From NCBI GenBank assembly GCA_035772735.1, contig JASDFA010000010.1, forward strand, positions 135,287,001 to 135,351,000: 64,000 nucleotides of DNA. The letters run 5' to 3'. The stretch's first letter is position 1; the number at the start of each line of letters is the position of its first letter. This document shows, one piece after another, positions 1 through 11,817 of the stretch. Below the pieces are notes generated by a model that saw nothing but the letters and a program-made list of their open reading frames with translations, made no database searches and was not told the origin of the DNA. The position numbers and the translations under genes are program-made. The stretch is from Datura wrightii (Eukaryota; Streptophyta; Magnoliopsida; Solanales; Solanaceae).

Positions 1-594
1 AATGGGAGGATGAAGGAAGAATCAATGCATATAATGTTGATGGGATGTATTGAAAAAGCGCTTAAGGATGCTAGTTGTTATTATTGGTTAGCCCAGTATT
101 TACTAGTTCTGTAGCTTACATTACAATCCGATAAGTCCTACGTGATCTTACATCACTCGTCCTTATATTAGTGGAGTAATACACTAGAGGCAAGCTTATG
201 GGTCATGACATGATGCATGTGAATTCTTTGGGAGAGAGCGAAATCGTGTTCATATGCCCCTGCATATAATGTTTTTGAGATCATATGATTGAAAAAAGGG
301 GGAAATTCTCTTGTGTTGTGAGGGCACATGCTTGATGAGAGATTTAATTTCGTGTCGGATGTCTTGATCAGCTGATTTGCATGAGTTTGCCGAGATCGAG
401 AGTCGATTCTTGAGTCTAGGAGGTCTTAATGTGTTGGAGGTCATTGTATTGATAAGACTATGCATGTTTTCTTAATGATTTGCTATATTAAATGATCGGT
501 ATAACCGTAGCTTGAATTGTCGAGCCAAAGTAGCTATGATTGGGTATCAATTGCATGAGGTGTAAGATTATTATTCAGGGACGAACAAGGATTT

Positions 595-608
595 AAGTGT
601 GGGGTAAG
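595..608 (+). promoter_or_regulatory. Polypurine tract of F2
   Basis: AAGTGTGGGGTAAG lies directly against the LTR start at 609. It would prime plus-strand DNA synthesis. The same AAGTGTGGGG core sits at the equivalent position of element F (reverse complement of 35614-35630) and is typical of Athila/Tat-type elements. Confidence 0.8.
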
Positions 609-1045
609 TGATCTTGGCCAGATTTATATGCCCAAGTGATACTCAAATGTGTCATTTTGTCTTGTTTATCTATCGATGTTTGTATATTCTCATGTGAATT
701 GTAATAAAATTTGAATTTATACTAACCAACATCATTAGTGTTGTTTTGTAGGAAAAATATAATTTTATGAAGCTAAGATGCATGTTGGGAGAAATCGGGA
801 TTGGACTCGGAAGCGAGAAAGGAGAAAAGCACAAGGAAAGCACGAATTAAAGGGGCTCCGTGATGGAGCCGTGTCACGCTGCCATCGCGGATGCATTCTG
901 CCCGGATGCTGAAAATAAGCCAAATTCCAGTGAATGTGCGCGTTGGGGCCGTGGCACGTTGGCCTAGCCCCGCGTAGCACGTCGTTGCCACGTTGGGCTT
1001 TAATACCTGGACGACTGGATTCCAGTGAGGGTCCGCGTTGGTAGC

Positions 1046-1085
1046 GTGTCACGGAGGCAGTGCTCCGCGATGCACTCCGTGACAC
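1046..1085 (+). promoter_or_regulatory. U3 inverted repeat, 11-bp arms with 18-nt loop
   Basis: GTGTCACGGAG (1046-1056) and its exact reverse complement CTCCGTGACAC (1075-1085) flank an 18-nt loop. The structure ends about 33 bp upstream of the TATA-like box. The same arrangement occurs in elements F and A. A promoter role is inferred from position only. Confidence 0.6.
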
Positions 1086-1118
1086 GTTGCTTGTTATTCC
1101 GGAAAAAATTTCCACTAG

Positions 1119-1127
1119 TATAAATAG
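1119..1127 (+). promoter_or_regulatory. TATA-like box of F2 LTR
   Basis: TATAAATAG lies just downstream of the GC-rich U3 block and is conserved in both LTRs of element F. It is the likely core promoter of the LTR. No transcript data are available. Confidence 0.6.
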
Positions 1128-2019
1128 AACACTATGGTTCATTTTTAATAATTCTAACTTAGTTGAGCAAGAACATGGGTTACAGGCAGTTGAGGGGACG
1201 AAAATCCTAGGGTTCTTCTCTATCTCTTTCTCCTTTATTTCAATTGTTTGTATGATTTACACTCATTGGATGATGTTTAATTCACAAATGAGTGGCTAAA
1301 TTCACTTCTTGTTGAGGTTAAGAACATTTGTATTGAAATGTAATTATTGATCAATTGGTTTTTCAACTTGTCTTCCATGGTTGTTCTATTGATTCTTATT
1401 CTTACTGCATTAATGTGTGGCCAATGTTAATGTATATCTAAAAAGTCTGGTTTCACTCGAGAGAGTAAGAAATTGGAAAGTTGTGAATTGATAGGATATG
1501 ATCTTTTCTTAGTTTGGGTAAATTGAGAATTGATTTACCTTAAGGATAGAGATATACCTGAAAGTCGTATTAGTCAATTAAGGAATCGGTTTTGTATGGC
1601 TAGAACATGAATTTCTTTTTATCACAGAGATGTAGGTGGAAGGTTCATGATTCTTAAGTTGGGTCAAATACGAGAGTTTTAATCCATAGGCAATAATTCT
1701 TGACTAGCAACCGGAGGAAACATTAATCAAATTGTATCGATAATTTATTTCTCTACATGTTCAGTTTAGCCTCAGCATGCTCACACTTATAGTTCAGACT
1801 CAAATTGTATATTCGTTTTAGATTTAGTATAAAATTAGGAAACAAAATATCAAAATCTTCTTCACACTGTTATCTGCAATTTAGAGTTAAAGTTTATTGA
1901 CACTTAATTAGATTGCTACCTTAGTCCAGTCCCTGTGGGATTGATACTTGGCTTACTTAAGCCACTTTATTACTTGTTTGACCACGTGCACTTGCGTGTA
2001 TTTTGAAAAACACCGAACA

Positions 2020-2077
2020 CCTCTCTTGCCACAATATCCAACTCCTGACCAGTTGTGGTCTATTGTGCATCCGACAT
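2020..2077 (-). pseudogene. gag: gag start of element I (broken)
   Basis: The ATG at 2077-2075 opens with M-S-D, as the gag genes of A (59162) and B (20954) do, and lies the same distance from the primer site. The sixth codon is TAG (2062-2060), so the frame is closed at once. F2 is inserted at 2019/2020, still within the first 20 codons. Only the homologous position identifies it as gag. Confidence 0.65.
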
Positions 2078-2277
2078 CTTCTCTGTAGATAAGCAGAATA
2101 ATGTACGCTTAGGTACTCAACCCTATACAACATAGCTCTATACCACGATTGGAGAAGGAAGAAGGGTAACCACACTATCATGCCTCGTAGCCTCCTGCCT
2201 ATATAATGTGGTGCATCACACACCCATAGACAAGACTCTACTAGACATGGCTTGCAGACTCCCTAGGATACGACGCT

Positions 2278-2289
2278 GCTCTGATACCA
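2278..2289 (-). promoter_or_regulatory. Primer-binding site (tRNA-iMet), element I
   Basis: The minus strand reads TGGTATCAGAGC, the standard plant retrotransposon match to the 3' end of initiator tRNA-Met. It is four bases from the LTR edge at 2294. This fixes the element's orientation as minus and makes the adjacent LTR the 5' LTR. Confidence 0.9.
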
Positions 2290-2293
2290 AGTT

Positions 2294-4397
2294 TGTCATG
2301 CCCCACCTTGGGAAGCATGACTGGAACCTAGTGCCACACTTGGACCTGGCTGATCTGGCTAAGCATATGCACCTCTAGTGCTTGAAAACAACTCAAAATC
2401 AAGAAAACAAACAACTATATCTCATCTGTAAACACACCCTCAGGCCGATAACGCCATATAGCAAACCTGTAAAAGAAAATAGCTAACCCAATAAACATAA
2501 TAATAAAAGTATCCTATGCGGGAGACAAGACCACCATGTTGTCAAAGTTATAATGGAAGGAAAATAGGAAGTCATATATAACTATAGCTGACAAGGCTAC
2601 TAACTGATAGATAAACTAGGCCCCACGTGGCCAACATGCAAAACATAACATACATAGGCCCAACACGGCTAACAGCAACCAACCAATGACTAGAAACTGT
2701 GGTCCGCAAGCCTCTAAGAATGGAATAGTGGTCGGGACAGGGCCCCGACCTACCAAAAAACTATACAATAAAAAAGCAAACCTTTCTAACTAACAAACCC
2801 GGAGAAAAGGAGATGATTGAACTGCTAACCCTGGATGATGGCTAAGGAGGTCTTGAACCACGTCTATCCACACCTGCAGGCAAGTATGTAGCGCCCCATG
2901 GATGGGTGTCAGTACTATACATACCGAATATGTAAGGCAGTAATAAAATCTAAATGAAACTGATAAAAGAACTGAAAGTAATCAATAGGAAGAATAAGAG
3001 TTCAACCTGAATAGCCTCACAATCTGAAATATACTAGTAAGTAAATGTACAAACAAGAACCTAACCGGGCCCTCATAAGCCTAAAAGGTACAATCAACAC
3101 AAAATAACCTACTTAGGCCCCCATAAGCCCTAGAAAGCGCCAAATAGTCTATATACCCCATCCGTAAGTGACTGCAACTGCGTCTTAGGCAAACCAGGCC
3201 CTCGTGAGGGTCGGTATGTCATCTTGAGCATAGAAGGAGTTCATAGAAGACTCCAACGTGACCCCAAAGGCTTTACTTTAGTCCGTTCAGACACTTAATA
3301 GCTTTGTAAGCAATTTTGTAGCTCATAAGCAATATAATAGCTCCGAAATATATCCCATAGTTCTGTAAAAAATACCAGCATCATGGCTCCGTAAGCAATC
3401 TATAACTCCGTAAGCTTGCTATAGCTCTATAATCAGTTCATACGATTAACAGTCCCTCTGCTAATCACAACGAGAGATCGTACGAAATATGATCAATCCC
3501 TACCAGGGATGCTACGCTACAATCTCAAATCTATTTGTAATGGTTAACTACAACATTCGTATTCTCAAGTTGCTATAGAAGTACAGGTCATACCAATGTT
3601 ATGATGAGATTAACTTGTAGAAAGGATTAGCCTTAACATATCGTAATCGTTGATTTCTGTTCACCCAAATAGTTCCAACCTGAAGCCGGTAATTCCACCA
3701 ACTTGTAGCCCTTATGCTGTGAGAATAAGGCTATTTTCAATAATAGGAAATGACTTAATAACAATATCTTTCAAAGACATTAACTACAAATCAAACATTT
3801 TCCAATTCAGCCAAAAGCTTACAATCCTCGAGAGTTTAAAAGGTAGAAACGCTTACCTGGCACTTGTGGCCTCTTATGACTCAATTAGAAGTGATTTCTA
3901 TAACTTTTACTCGATGGGGTTCCGGTACTTCGAGGGAGATTTCAAGAAATAACTCCGTAGGGATGTTCCTCGTAGGCCTAGAACTTGTTATCCAAGATGA
4001 ATTTGCGTTTGAACAGAGTTTAACAGTGTAATTTTGCTAAGAATCGAAGAGAAATTGAGAGGAAATTGCCATAAGGCCGTGGCTCTGTTTTTGAGAAACT
4101 TTTAAATGAATTCAACTTGAAGTTAAAACATTTAAATAGGCTTGAGGCAGTGTCTAGGGGGCGGGGCACGCCGCCCATTGCACCAGGCCACGGGCGCGAC
4201 GCGCTGGCTATGGTGCTGGGCTGGCAGCACGGCACGATGCCCAGTGCGCCCAGTCTCCGGCCCCAGCCTCCTGCTCGCTCGACACTGTGCTTGTATACTC
4301 ATCCCCCCGAGCCCTTTCCTGTATGCGTCGTACTCCAAAACTCTCAACATACCTATGCTTGCATTAGTTAAATGATAGAAACTTACGGGGTGTAACA
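2294..4397 (-). repeat. 5' LTR of element I (2,104 bp)
   Basis: It starts TGTCATGCCCC and ends GGGGTGTAACA, as in element B. Resemblance to B is clear at both ends and in the block with GCAGCGCCCC and GGGCGTCAGTAC-like motifs (about 2890-2940). A GC-rich repeat block lies at about 4155-4290, with a weak TATA-like TATTTAAAT on the minus strand at about 4131-4139. The partner LTR is outside the window. Confidence 0.85.
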
Positions 4398-5648
4398 CAT
4401 ACTTGCCAAAGGTAAGGACCATGAAGGTGTGAATTCACTCATGAGCCTATTCGGGCAAGGGAGACACTATCAACTAGTGAGGACCCCTTGAACCTACAAT
4501 GGCACATAGTTATGGAACTTGGGTTATTTGAATCCGTATCCGCTTAGTATTAAATACTACTCCCAAAACTTACACAAGTGCTCATAATTACATCAAAAAT
4601 TTTATAATTTTTGTATAGGCTAGTTTAAAATCATGTAAGTTACTAAATTTCTTGTATATTGAGCTATCCATGGACAAACTGTGTTGATTCTGCAGCCATG
4701 ATACTTAATATTGAAAATCATTCAAAATTATACTTAGTTTGAGAAAATCATGCTAAATTGAGTATAGAGGTCCATAGGAGTTTTTCAAATAAGTCAACCC
4801 AAATATACTTGCAAAATACATATAGAAATCATGAACGAACATATTACATAGGAATCTAGAGGCTTTGTATAAAGGGTTCTAGCCCTAGAAATCATAAAAT
4901 TGAATAATTTCAATGAAACATGAATTGAAGCTTGGGGTTTGAGCATAAGGGTGAAATAAAATCCTTATTGATAATCTCACATACCTGGACTTGATGATTT
5001 CTTGCCTATTGCTTGAGAACCCATAAATTTGGAAAAGAAAAGTGCTAAGTGTTCTTGAGAGTCTGAGAGGTTGAATTTCCTTGAATGATCATTGTTATGA
5101 GGAGGGATGGGGAATTAGTCTATTAAAACCCCTTAATAAGCCCAAAATAACCCGATTTAGGAGTTAAAAGTATATAAAGTTATGAAAATACCCCTGCAAA
5201 ATCGTATTGAATAATTGTTGTCCAGTCCTAACAGGTCATACCACAAGTCATTGGATCTACCTATGACTCGTGGTGTCCACTCGTGTTCATTGAGACTATC
5301 TTGAATGTTTTTTGATTCTCATCCCACGACCAGACAGTATGGGTCATGGTCTGGTACCATGACTCATGGTCTGCTCTCGTGGTCCCTAGGATAAAGTTGC
5401 ATATTTTTGAAACCTCTTATCACGAGCTAACAGGATGAGTTGTTCTATGTACCATGAATCATCCTTTGACTCATGGTGTATGGACCGACTTGGGTCCTGA
5501 AATGCCTGGTGTGATCATGAATCCAACCCACGAGTCATCTTTTCTCACCAAGACTAATAGTGTAGGTCGTCCCGTGGAGAAGGTTCTATCTCTGCTGGTT
5601 TCTGCTTCATGTCTAGGATTTGGTCTTAGGGAATTTTGAGGTTTTACA
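4398..5648 (-). repeat. LTR remnant of old gypsy element J
   Basis: This is the U3-bearing part of an LTR related to those of C, E and G. It shares the 'tacttgcc-aagg-taag-acc' block with 42700-42730, the 'gtattaaatactactccc' stretch, and many CACGAGTC/GACTCGTG repeats at 5225-5640. It ends TTTTACA at 5648 and is followed by a polypurine tract, so it is a 3' LTR in minus orientation. Element I removed its left part from view. Confidence 0.75.
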
Positions 5649-5850
5649 TTATCCCCTCTTGAGAACATTTGTCCTTGAATAATGAATAATAAAGTTGTAA
5701 AGATAGGGAAAGAGCTGCAATCCCAAGACTGAATGCTAAACACTGGATACTTATGGAGTGACAGATGCCATACTGAGATATATACGTTGAATTGATTTCA
5801 TGAAGCATGCATACATATGGTGAAGGGTGTGGTTATGCACTTCATAGACA
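5649..5850 (-). mobile_element. 3' internal end of element J
   Basis: The minus strand begins at the LTR edge with a purine-rich CTCAAGAGGGGATAA (5649-5663), the likely polypurine tract. The rest aligns loosely with the untranslated 3' ends of C (11110-11340) and E (30905-31140), including a GAATTGATTTCATG-like stretch. No gene is seen. It resumes at 7303 after the solo LTR. Confidence 0.65.
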
Positions 5851-7302
5851 TATTTTTGCCCATACTTTACTATGTTTTGAGAACATATTTATGTGTGTTT
5901 GCATGTGTTTATGTTATATATTTATGAAAATGACTAACATACGTGATTAGATGTTTATAGGGCTTAAAATGATGGATTTGAATGTATTTGAGGCCTTTGG
6001 AATACATGTAAAGAAGTTGGAATGAATGATGCAAAGATCAAAGCTTGAAGTGACCAACCACACGAGGATGGCACACAGTCGCGCGAGGCGCCAGGCCGTT
6101 GGTGCTACAGGTTGTGCGGCGCGGTAGCAAGGCAGGCTCACTGCCTGGCGCGAGGCGCCGGCCTCCCGGCGCTATGACACACACGAAGCGGCCCTCTGCC
6201 TGCACGATGGCAGGGGAGATGCAGCATGGGAGACATGACTTTGGCATGGACGACACGCAAGGTCCCAAAAATGGCCAAAAATTGGCTTTCCTACTTCAAC
6301 TAGGAAGAGGAACATCAAGTCCAAGTCAAATTCAACAAGGAACAAGCAAAGCATAAATCTACTACTATAAGTACCATTTTATTTTCATGTAATAGCTATC
6401 AAGTTTCAAGTTCAAAATTCTTCAAGTAGGATTAGAGTATTAAGCCTCAAGTTTTTAGATACAAGTTTGTGTCTTACGTTTGGAACTTTGAGAAGATTTT
6501 TAAGTTGTTCTTCTTTATTGTTGCAATAATCAAGTGAGTTTCTTCATATCACCGTTGTAAGTATAAATTTTTGCTTTTGTCTATGAATGCAATTAATTTA
6601 TTTATAAACATTATAGGATAAAACCACCACAACTAGGGTTGTGGGGACCATGACAAATTAACACACATAGGTAAAATACTTAGTGATTCTTGAACGGAGT
6701 TTATGCATGTATTGTTTCTTCCTTTATTTTAATTGATTTTTAATGGTTGCAAACATTAGAACTTGCCTTATTATTACTTACCGGACCAAGGAGGTAGTGA
6801 ATGGGAAAAGGGAATAACAACGAAGATTTGAGGCTATCAACCCTCATCTAATAGCTTGACCTTATTTGGGAATAGCTAATCCGATATCAAGGGTAAGGGT
6901 TAGTAAAGCATACATCCGTAGACGGACCAAGTTGCATGGTGATAATCATCTAAATAGGGGACCAACCATTTAGGTGAAATTAACTTACCGATATTGCATG
7001 CTAAGCACCGGATAGATCACTAGTATAAAATGCCTTGTGGTTATGAAGTCATGTAGAACACTTACCCTAGTTAGTTGCATTAATTCAGAAACAACAAACA
7101 ATTTCTCAACATTGTTATTTATTACTCTTACAAATTCCCCCCTCTTAGAAAATAATTAACTAAAAAGCTTAAGCACTAGCGTTCTTTTACATCCTTTTGT
7201 ATTCTCTTTGGAATCGACCCCAACCTCTAGTTAGGTTCTTTATTGACAATGTCCGCTTCATACTTCGTAAGGAGGTGTGGTTTGAGCGTTCTCAACATAC
7301 TA
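5851..7302 (+). mobile_element. Solo LTR, Athila/Tat-like, 1,452 bp
   Basis: A block foreign to element J is flanked by AGACA at 5846-5850 and 7303-7307, and J's 3' untranslated sequence is continuous once it is removed. It begins TATTTTTGCCC and ends CATACTA, so both ends appear to have changed from the usual TG and CA. Its layout matches the F/F2 LTRs: a GC-rich block with GGCGCC motifs at 6060-6185, a TATA-like TATAAGT at about 6366, and a 'GGAATCGACCCC' segment near 7210 like the 'GGGATTGATAC' near the end of F2. No internal region is present, so it is probably the product of recombination between two LTRs. Confidence 0.65.
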
Positions 7303-8899
7303 AGACATGAGAAAAAGTGAGGGGCATGGAAATGAGTGGAATAATAAGGAGAAAACTATTACCTCAAGATGGAGCTAAGCTAGGAAGAAAGAGGTGAGGG
7401 TATTTGGCCATCATGTCAGCTTTTGATTCCCTAGTAGCTCCCTTAACAAGCTAATTCCTCCAAAGGACTTTCACTAAAGCGACTTTCTTATTACTCAACT
7501 TACGAACCTAATGGTAAAGAATATCAATTGGAACCTTTTCATAAAAGACTATACTTCACACTAATACTCTCAAAAGGCACAACTAGAGCTGTGTAGCCGA
7601 TGCACTTCTTCAATAAAGATACATGGAAAAGGATGCATTGATGCTAAATCTATAGGTAACTCCAACTCATAGGCCACATTGCCAATGCATGTTAGATTCC
7701 TGTAAGGACCAACATATCGGGACTAAGTTTCCTTTCATGCCAAATTCATCATCCCTTTCATGGGTGAAAACTTTCAAAAACACTCAATCATCAACTTCCA
7801 ATTCAAGCTCTCTCCTCCTTATATCCTCATAGGATTTTTGACCACTTTGAGCAATTTTCAATCTCTCCCTAATTAGTTAAACCTTCTCCATATCCTCATA
7901 AACTAAATCTGTCCCTATTATTGTAGCCTCACCTACCTCAAATCATCCAATAGGTGATCTACATCTCCGCCTATAAAGCACTTCAAACGGAGTCATCTGA
8001 ATACTGGAGTGAAAACTGTTATTGTAAGCAAACTCTATGAAAGGCAAGCGATCATCGCAATTACTTTTGAAGTCAATCATGCAAGCTCTCAACATGTCAT
8101 CTAAAGTCTGAATGATCCTCTCGGTCTGACCATCTATCTGCAGGTGAAAATTTTGTGCGAAGCTTAACTTGAGTCCCCAAGAACTTTCTAAAATGACTTA
8201 TTAAATTGTGAGGTGAACTGGGTACCCCTATCAGAAATGATGGACAAGGGAACTCCATGCAATCTGACAAACTCCCAAATGTAAAATATAGCATAATCCT
8301 TGGCTGAATCTGTAGTCTTAACTTGTAGGAAATGTGTTGACTTAGTCAGCGGATCTATAACCACCTATATCGAATCATGCTGTCGGTGTATACGAGGTAA
8401 ATCTATAATGAAGTCCATATTTATCTCTTCATACTTCTAAGTAGGAATGCTGATTTCCTGATTCATACCTCCTGGCCTCTGGTGTTCAACCTTCACCTGT
8501 TGGAAATTCGAACATTTCACCACAAGTTCTGCGATATCCCTCTTTTTGCCATTCCACCAATAGACTTCTCGTAGATCACGGTACATCTTGGAGAATAGAA
8601 TACTGATAGCTATGAGCCTCTCTCAACATTTGTTGTCTCAAGTCGTCCATATTCTAAATATACAATTAGCCTTGATGGTGGAGCACACCATCTCTCACTT
8701 AGGACAAAACCTCCACTTTTTTTATTTCCAACTGCTTTCTTCAACTTAACCAAAATAGGATCCTTATCTTGTTTTTTCCTAAACTTCCACTACTAACGAG
8801 GATTCTGAACCATTATGGATAGTGATACCACCATCTGTTGAATTCATAAGGGGAACCCCTTAGCGAGCAAGCCTATGGACATCTCTAACCAACTCCTTC
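7303..8899 (-). pseudogene. pol: pol fragment of element J: integrase and chromodomain
   Basis: Read on the minus strand from 8899, the order is the linker after RNase H, the integrase zinc-finger region (about 8460-8600), the integrase core (about 7960-8430) and the C-terminal/chromodomain part (about 7370-7860). The best piece, 8097-8294, keeps the core in a shifted frame opposite the 'bias for a conserved promoter-distal' region seen in C. Many stops and frameshifts are present, and no long frame survives. Element C cuts it at 8899/8900 (left target sequence CCTTC, 8895-8899). The rest of J to the right is not found in the window. Confidence 0.75.
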
Positions 8900-11109
8900 T
8901 GTCACGACCCAAACGTAGACCCTGATCGTAACACGGGACAAGGAACCCCGAGAGGCCCTAAGTCAACCCATGGCATAAGCATACATCTAATTCATTCACA
9001 TGAGCGGAAGACTTAGCATAAGGAAAATGAAATCATGACATAATAAAGGAGAAAGGTAAACACATGGTCCATACTTGATGACTGAATACAACTTATAGTC
9101 TGAAAACCTCTAATCATGAAAGACGGATTGATGGGACAGTACCCCAACTAACCCTACAATACTGAAACTGAAAGAAAACCATAGAGTCTGAACATATGGC
9201 CCGCGGAACATGAGAAATCACCAAATAAGCTAATAGCAATCTCTAAAGAACTACTGAGGAGGGTGAGCCTGAGAGCCGGGTCCTGTATCATGAAATGATA
9301 CAACATAGAAAGTATGCGGTCAGTACATGGAGTGTACCGAGTATGCAAGGTAAGTAAAACAGATGTTTAAAATTACATAAAAGCTTATAATTTATCATAA
9401 AAGGAGGACATCATGCTCGCATCGTAAACATCATAAGATAACATAAGGCCCAAGGTTTTAAAATCATTCATAAACCGTTCATTATCATGATCATAAGAGA
9501 AACCTTATCAAAACATAATAGAGCCACTAATATAAACATAACAATGCAGAAAACATTCAGAACAATGGGAGGACTCGTCATAACCGACACCATCATGGTA
9601 GAGCCTTTCATGATGCCTCAACTATCTCACTCAAGTGGGCAGAGTCGCCCCTGGCTTGCCAGGCGAGGGACATGCATTATGTGATATCACGAAAGAGGGG
9701 ATCATTATCAATGTAATGCATCATTATAAACCCACAGTGGCACATGGTTATGAGACACCGGTGTAGTCCTTTGAACGCCGGGCTGTTCGGTGCTAGACAC
9801 GGCTCCCAAAAATATGCATATAGGCTCATACGTATATCAATAACATCATGCATTAAGATTCATTGGCTAAAATATAACATTCTTCATTCATTGATCCCCA
9901 TTAAAAATATGACTAGCCAAGAATCAAAAGCCCTTTAGTTGGCCAACTCATTTATCGATAAATCATGAAATCCATTTTATAAACCATAATCATTCTTCAT
10001 CATGTGGGCATTTCCCAATACATTACCATGCTTTAAAATACTCAATTCATTTGAAAACATGTTTATAAATATTAGGTAACTTGAAAACATGCTTTTCATT
10101 ATTAATAGTTCATAAATCCTGAAGCCCATGCATGCTTGAAATCATGAACATAACTCGTAATTCATTAAATCATGCTGGGATTTTGAATAATTTCATATCT
10201 CGAATCATAAATCATGCTGGGTTTATAAATATGTTCAATTAGAGAGAAGATCATAAATCAATTCATCATGGATCATGTATAATTGGGCTCAATTGAATAG
10301 AAATCGTAATCGATGATTTTATAACTAAAATAAATTGTAAAACCTGATCAAAATCCATAAATCATGCTGAGATTCATAAATCATAAAGCCCATTTGAAAA
10401 TCATATAAGTTTCATAAGAATTGAATTAGAAACTCCAATAGATTTTAGTAGATTTTCACAAACCGATAGGGAATGGGCATGGGCATGAACGGAGACACCC
10501 ATTGATAGCCTTACATACCTGGAACAACTGATTCTCAATCTTCCTTGAATTCCCAAGAATAAATAGGAAGAATTTAAAGAGAAAAGCCTTGAGTCACCCT
10601 TTGTTCACCCCTCTATTCTCTTGCGTGGATGAATGAAGGCTTAGAATAAATTATCCCTCTAAAACCCACCTTTCATAAGATAACACGACATCGTTTAGGC
10701 TTTAGGGCATTTAGAAATTATGAAAAGGCCCTCACTAATTCACAGAAAATAACTATTAGGTGGTCCTAAAAGACGACCTAATGACTCATCACTTGGGGAA
10801 ACGACTTGTCATGTTGCTCGTTGAGTACACTGCTTCACTGGACATCAGGGGGCTGGTCACGGGAGACCTCACGACTCATTGTGGATGACCATGAGTCATG
10901 GTATCCATTTGTGAAGTACACTGCCCGAACTCCCCAATATTCTCCTTCTTCCTGGCAACGACCCTTCCCACGACTCGTGGTGCCTGACCACGAATCATGG
11001 TCTTAACCGTGAGACACTTTATCCTGAAACCTTAAGCCTCACACATAACCTTCCCCACGAGTCAACTTTTAACTTTCGGGTCTACTCTTAAGTATTTTTG
11101 GGTATTACA
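8900..11109 (-). repeat. 3' LTR of element C (2,210 bp)
   Basis: It starts TGTCACGACCC and ends GTATTACA. It matches 25991-28258 throughout. The U3 side (10780-11070) is rich in CGACTCAT/CACGAGTC repeats. A 79-bp segment present in the right LTR between two TCA triplets (28132-28213) is missing here at about 11062. Confidence 0.88.
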
Positions 11110-11125
11110 ATATCTACCCTTTGAG
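11110..11125 (-). promoter_or_regulatory. Polypurine tract of element C
   Basis: The minus strand reads CTCAAAGGGTAGATAT against the LTR edge at 11109. Elements K (28259) and E (30905) have CAAAGGGGAGATAT-like tracts at the same place. The run from here to 11352 is untranslated 3' sequence with no gene. Confidence 0.7.
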
Positions 11126-11352
11126 AACATTCATCCTCGAATGTAGGAAACAAGCAGGAAACAAAAACATGCAGTTATCACATTAAAATACTAATCATTT
11201 AAACCGAAACTTTACGGAATGACTACCTTCGATTCATGTCACATAGCTGAACCAATCTCATGCTTCACATACACATGCATACACATAAAAGAAAGTTGGA
11301 CACATGAACTGAACTTGAAAACTAAATAGGGTCGTAGAGCACAACTGATACC

Positions 11353-11817
11353 TCAAGTCGAAACTGGGCCGGTAGAGAATAAGTATGGGTATTTAGCCTT
11401 CATATCTGCTTCGGCTTCCCATGTAGCCCCTTCAACATGCTGGTTTCTCCATAAGACTTTAATAGAAGCTACTTCTTTGTTCCTTAGCCTCCGAACTTGA
11501 CGGTCCAATATTTCCACCGGAACTTCTTCACAAATGAGGTTGTCTCTTACACCGACGCTGTCCACTGGAACTACTAGAGCTGGATCTCCCAAACATTTCT
11601 TCAAAAGCAGAACATGAAACACGAGATGTACAAAAGATAACTCTAAGGGCAAGTCTAACTCATATGCTACCTTACCAACTCTTCTCATAATCCGGTAGGT
11701 ACCAACATAGCGGGGATTGAGTTTTCTTTTCTTCCCAAACCGCATGACTCCCTTCATGGGGGATACCTTTAAAAATACCCAATCATCTACCTCGAACTCC
11801 AGATCTCTTCTCCTCAC
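11353..11817 (-). pseudogene. pol: Element C integrase C-terminus and chromodomain
   Basis: A 154-residue frame. It opens with the RRRDLEFEVDDWVFLKVSP segment, continues through a GKKRKLNPRYVGTYRI stretch (the GPY/F-type module, with G-P-Y changed to G-T-Y), and ends with the chromodomain from about residue 105 (EILDRQVRRLRNKEVA, VLWRNQHVEGATWE, and a final YPYLF). Chromodomains bind modified histone tails and are thought to steer insertion. The fragment is open but cut off from the integrase core by a frameshift near 11815. Confidence 0.85.

Larger units (their letters stand above)
1..2019 (+). mobile_element. 3' part of Athila/Tat-type non-autonomous LTR element F2
   Basis: The stretch reads on the plus strand as the 3' end of an element of the same family as the complete element at 34175-40133, which lies in the opposite orientation. 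The shared block around 190-230 (AAGCTTATGGGTCAT followed by a GCATGTG motif) matches the reverse complement of about 36005-36040. Bases 1-594 are 3' untranslated internal sequence with no convincing gene, 595-608 is the polypurine tract and 609-2019 is the 3' LTR. The 5' half lies outside the window. It is inserted in the gag start of element I; the right-hand target duplication would be CCTCT at 2020-2024, but the left copy is not visible. Confidence 0.85.
609..2019 (+). repeat. 3' LTR of F2 (1,411 bp)
   Basis: The LTR starts TGATC after the polypurine tract and ends in CCGAACA. It aligns along its length with the reverse complement of the 1,439-bp LTRs of element F, including the GTGCACTTGCGTGT motif close to the end. 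A GC-rich block of short repeats at about 845-1090 is followed by a TATA-like box at 1119-1127, so U3 is about 510 bp. Confidence 0.88.
2020..4397 (-). mobile_element. 5' end of Tekay-like gypsy element I
   Basis: From right to left in the element's own direction this holds a 5' LTR (2294-4397), a tRNA-Met primer-binding site (2278-2289), a leader of about 200 nt, and the first codons of gag (ATG at 2077-2075), where element F2 interrupts it. The rest lies left of the window. It belongs to the group of elements A and B by LTR ends (TGTCATGCCCC at one end, GGGGTGTAACA at the other), primer site and leader. It is inserted in an LTR of element J; the right target copy would be CATAC (4398-4402). 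Confidence 0.85.

Noticed and set aside
765..1142. Minus-strand 125-residue frame over 765-1142
   Set aside because: Shadow of the GC-rich U3 field in the F2 LTR; it crosses the TATA-like box and inverted repeat and matches no family.
6038..6356. Overlapping GC-rich frames on both strands near 6040-6360
   Set aside because: They lie in the GC-rich block of the solo LTR, overlap in several frames and show no domain.
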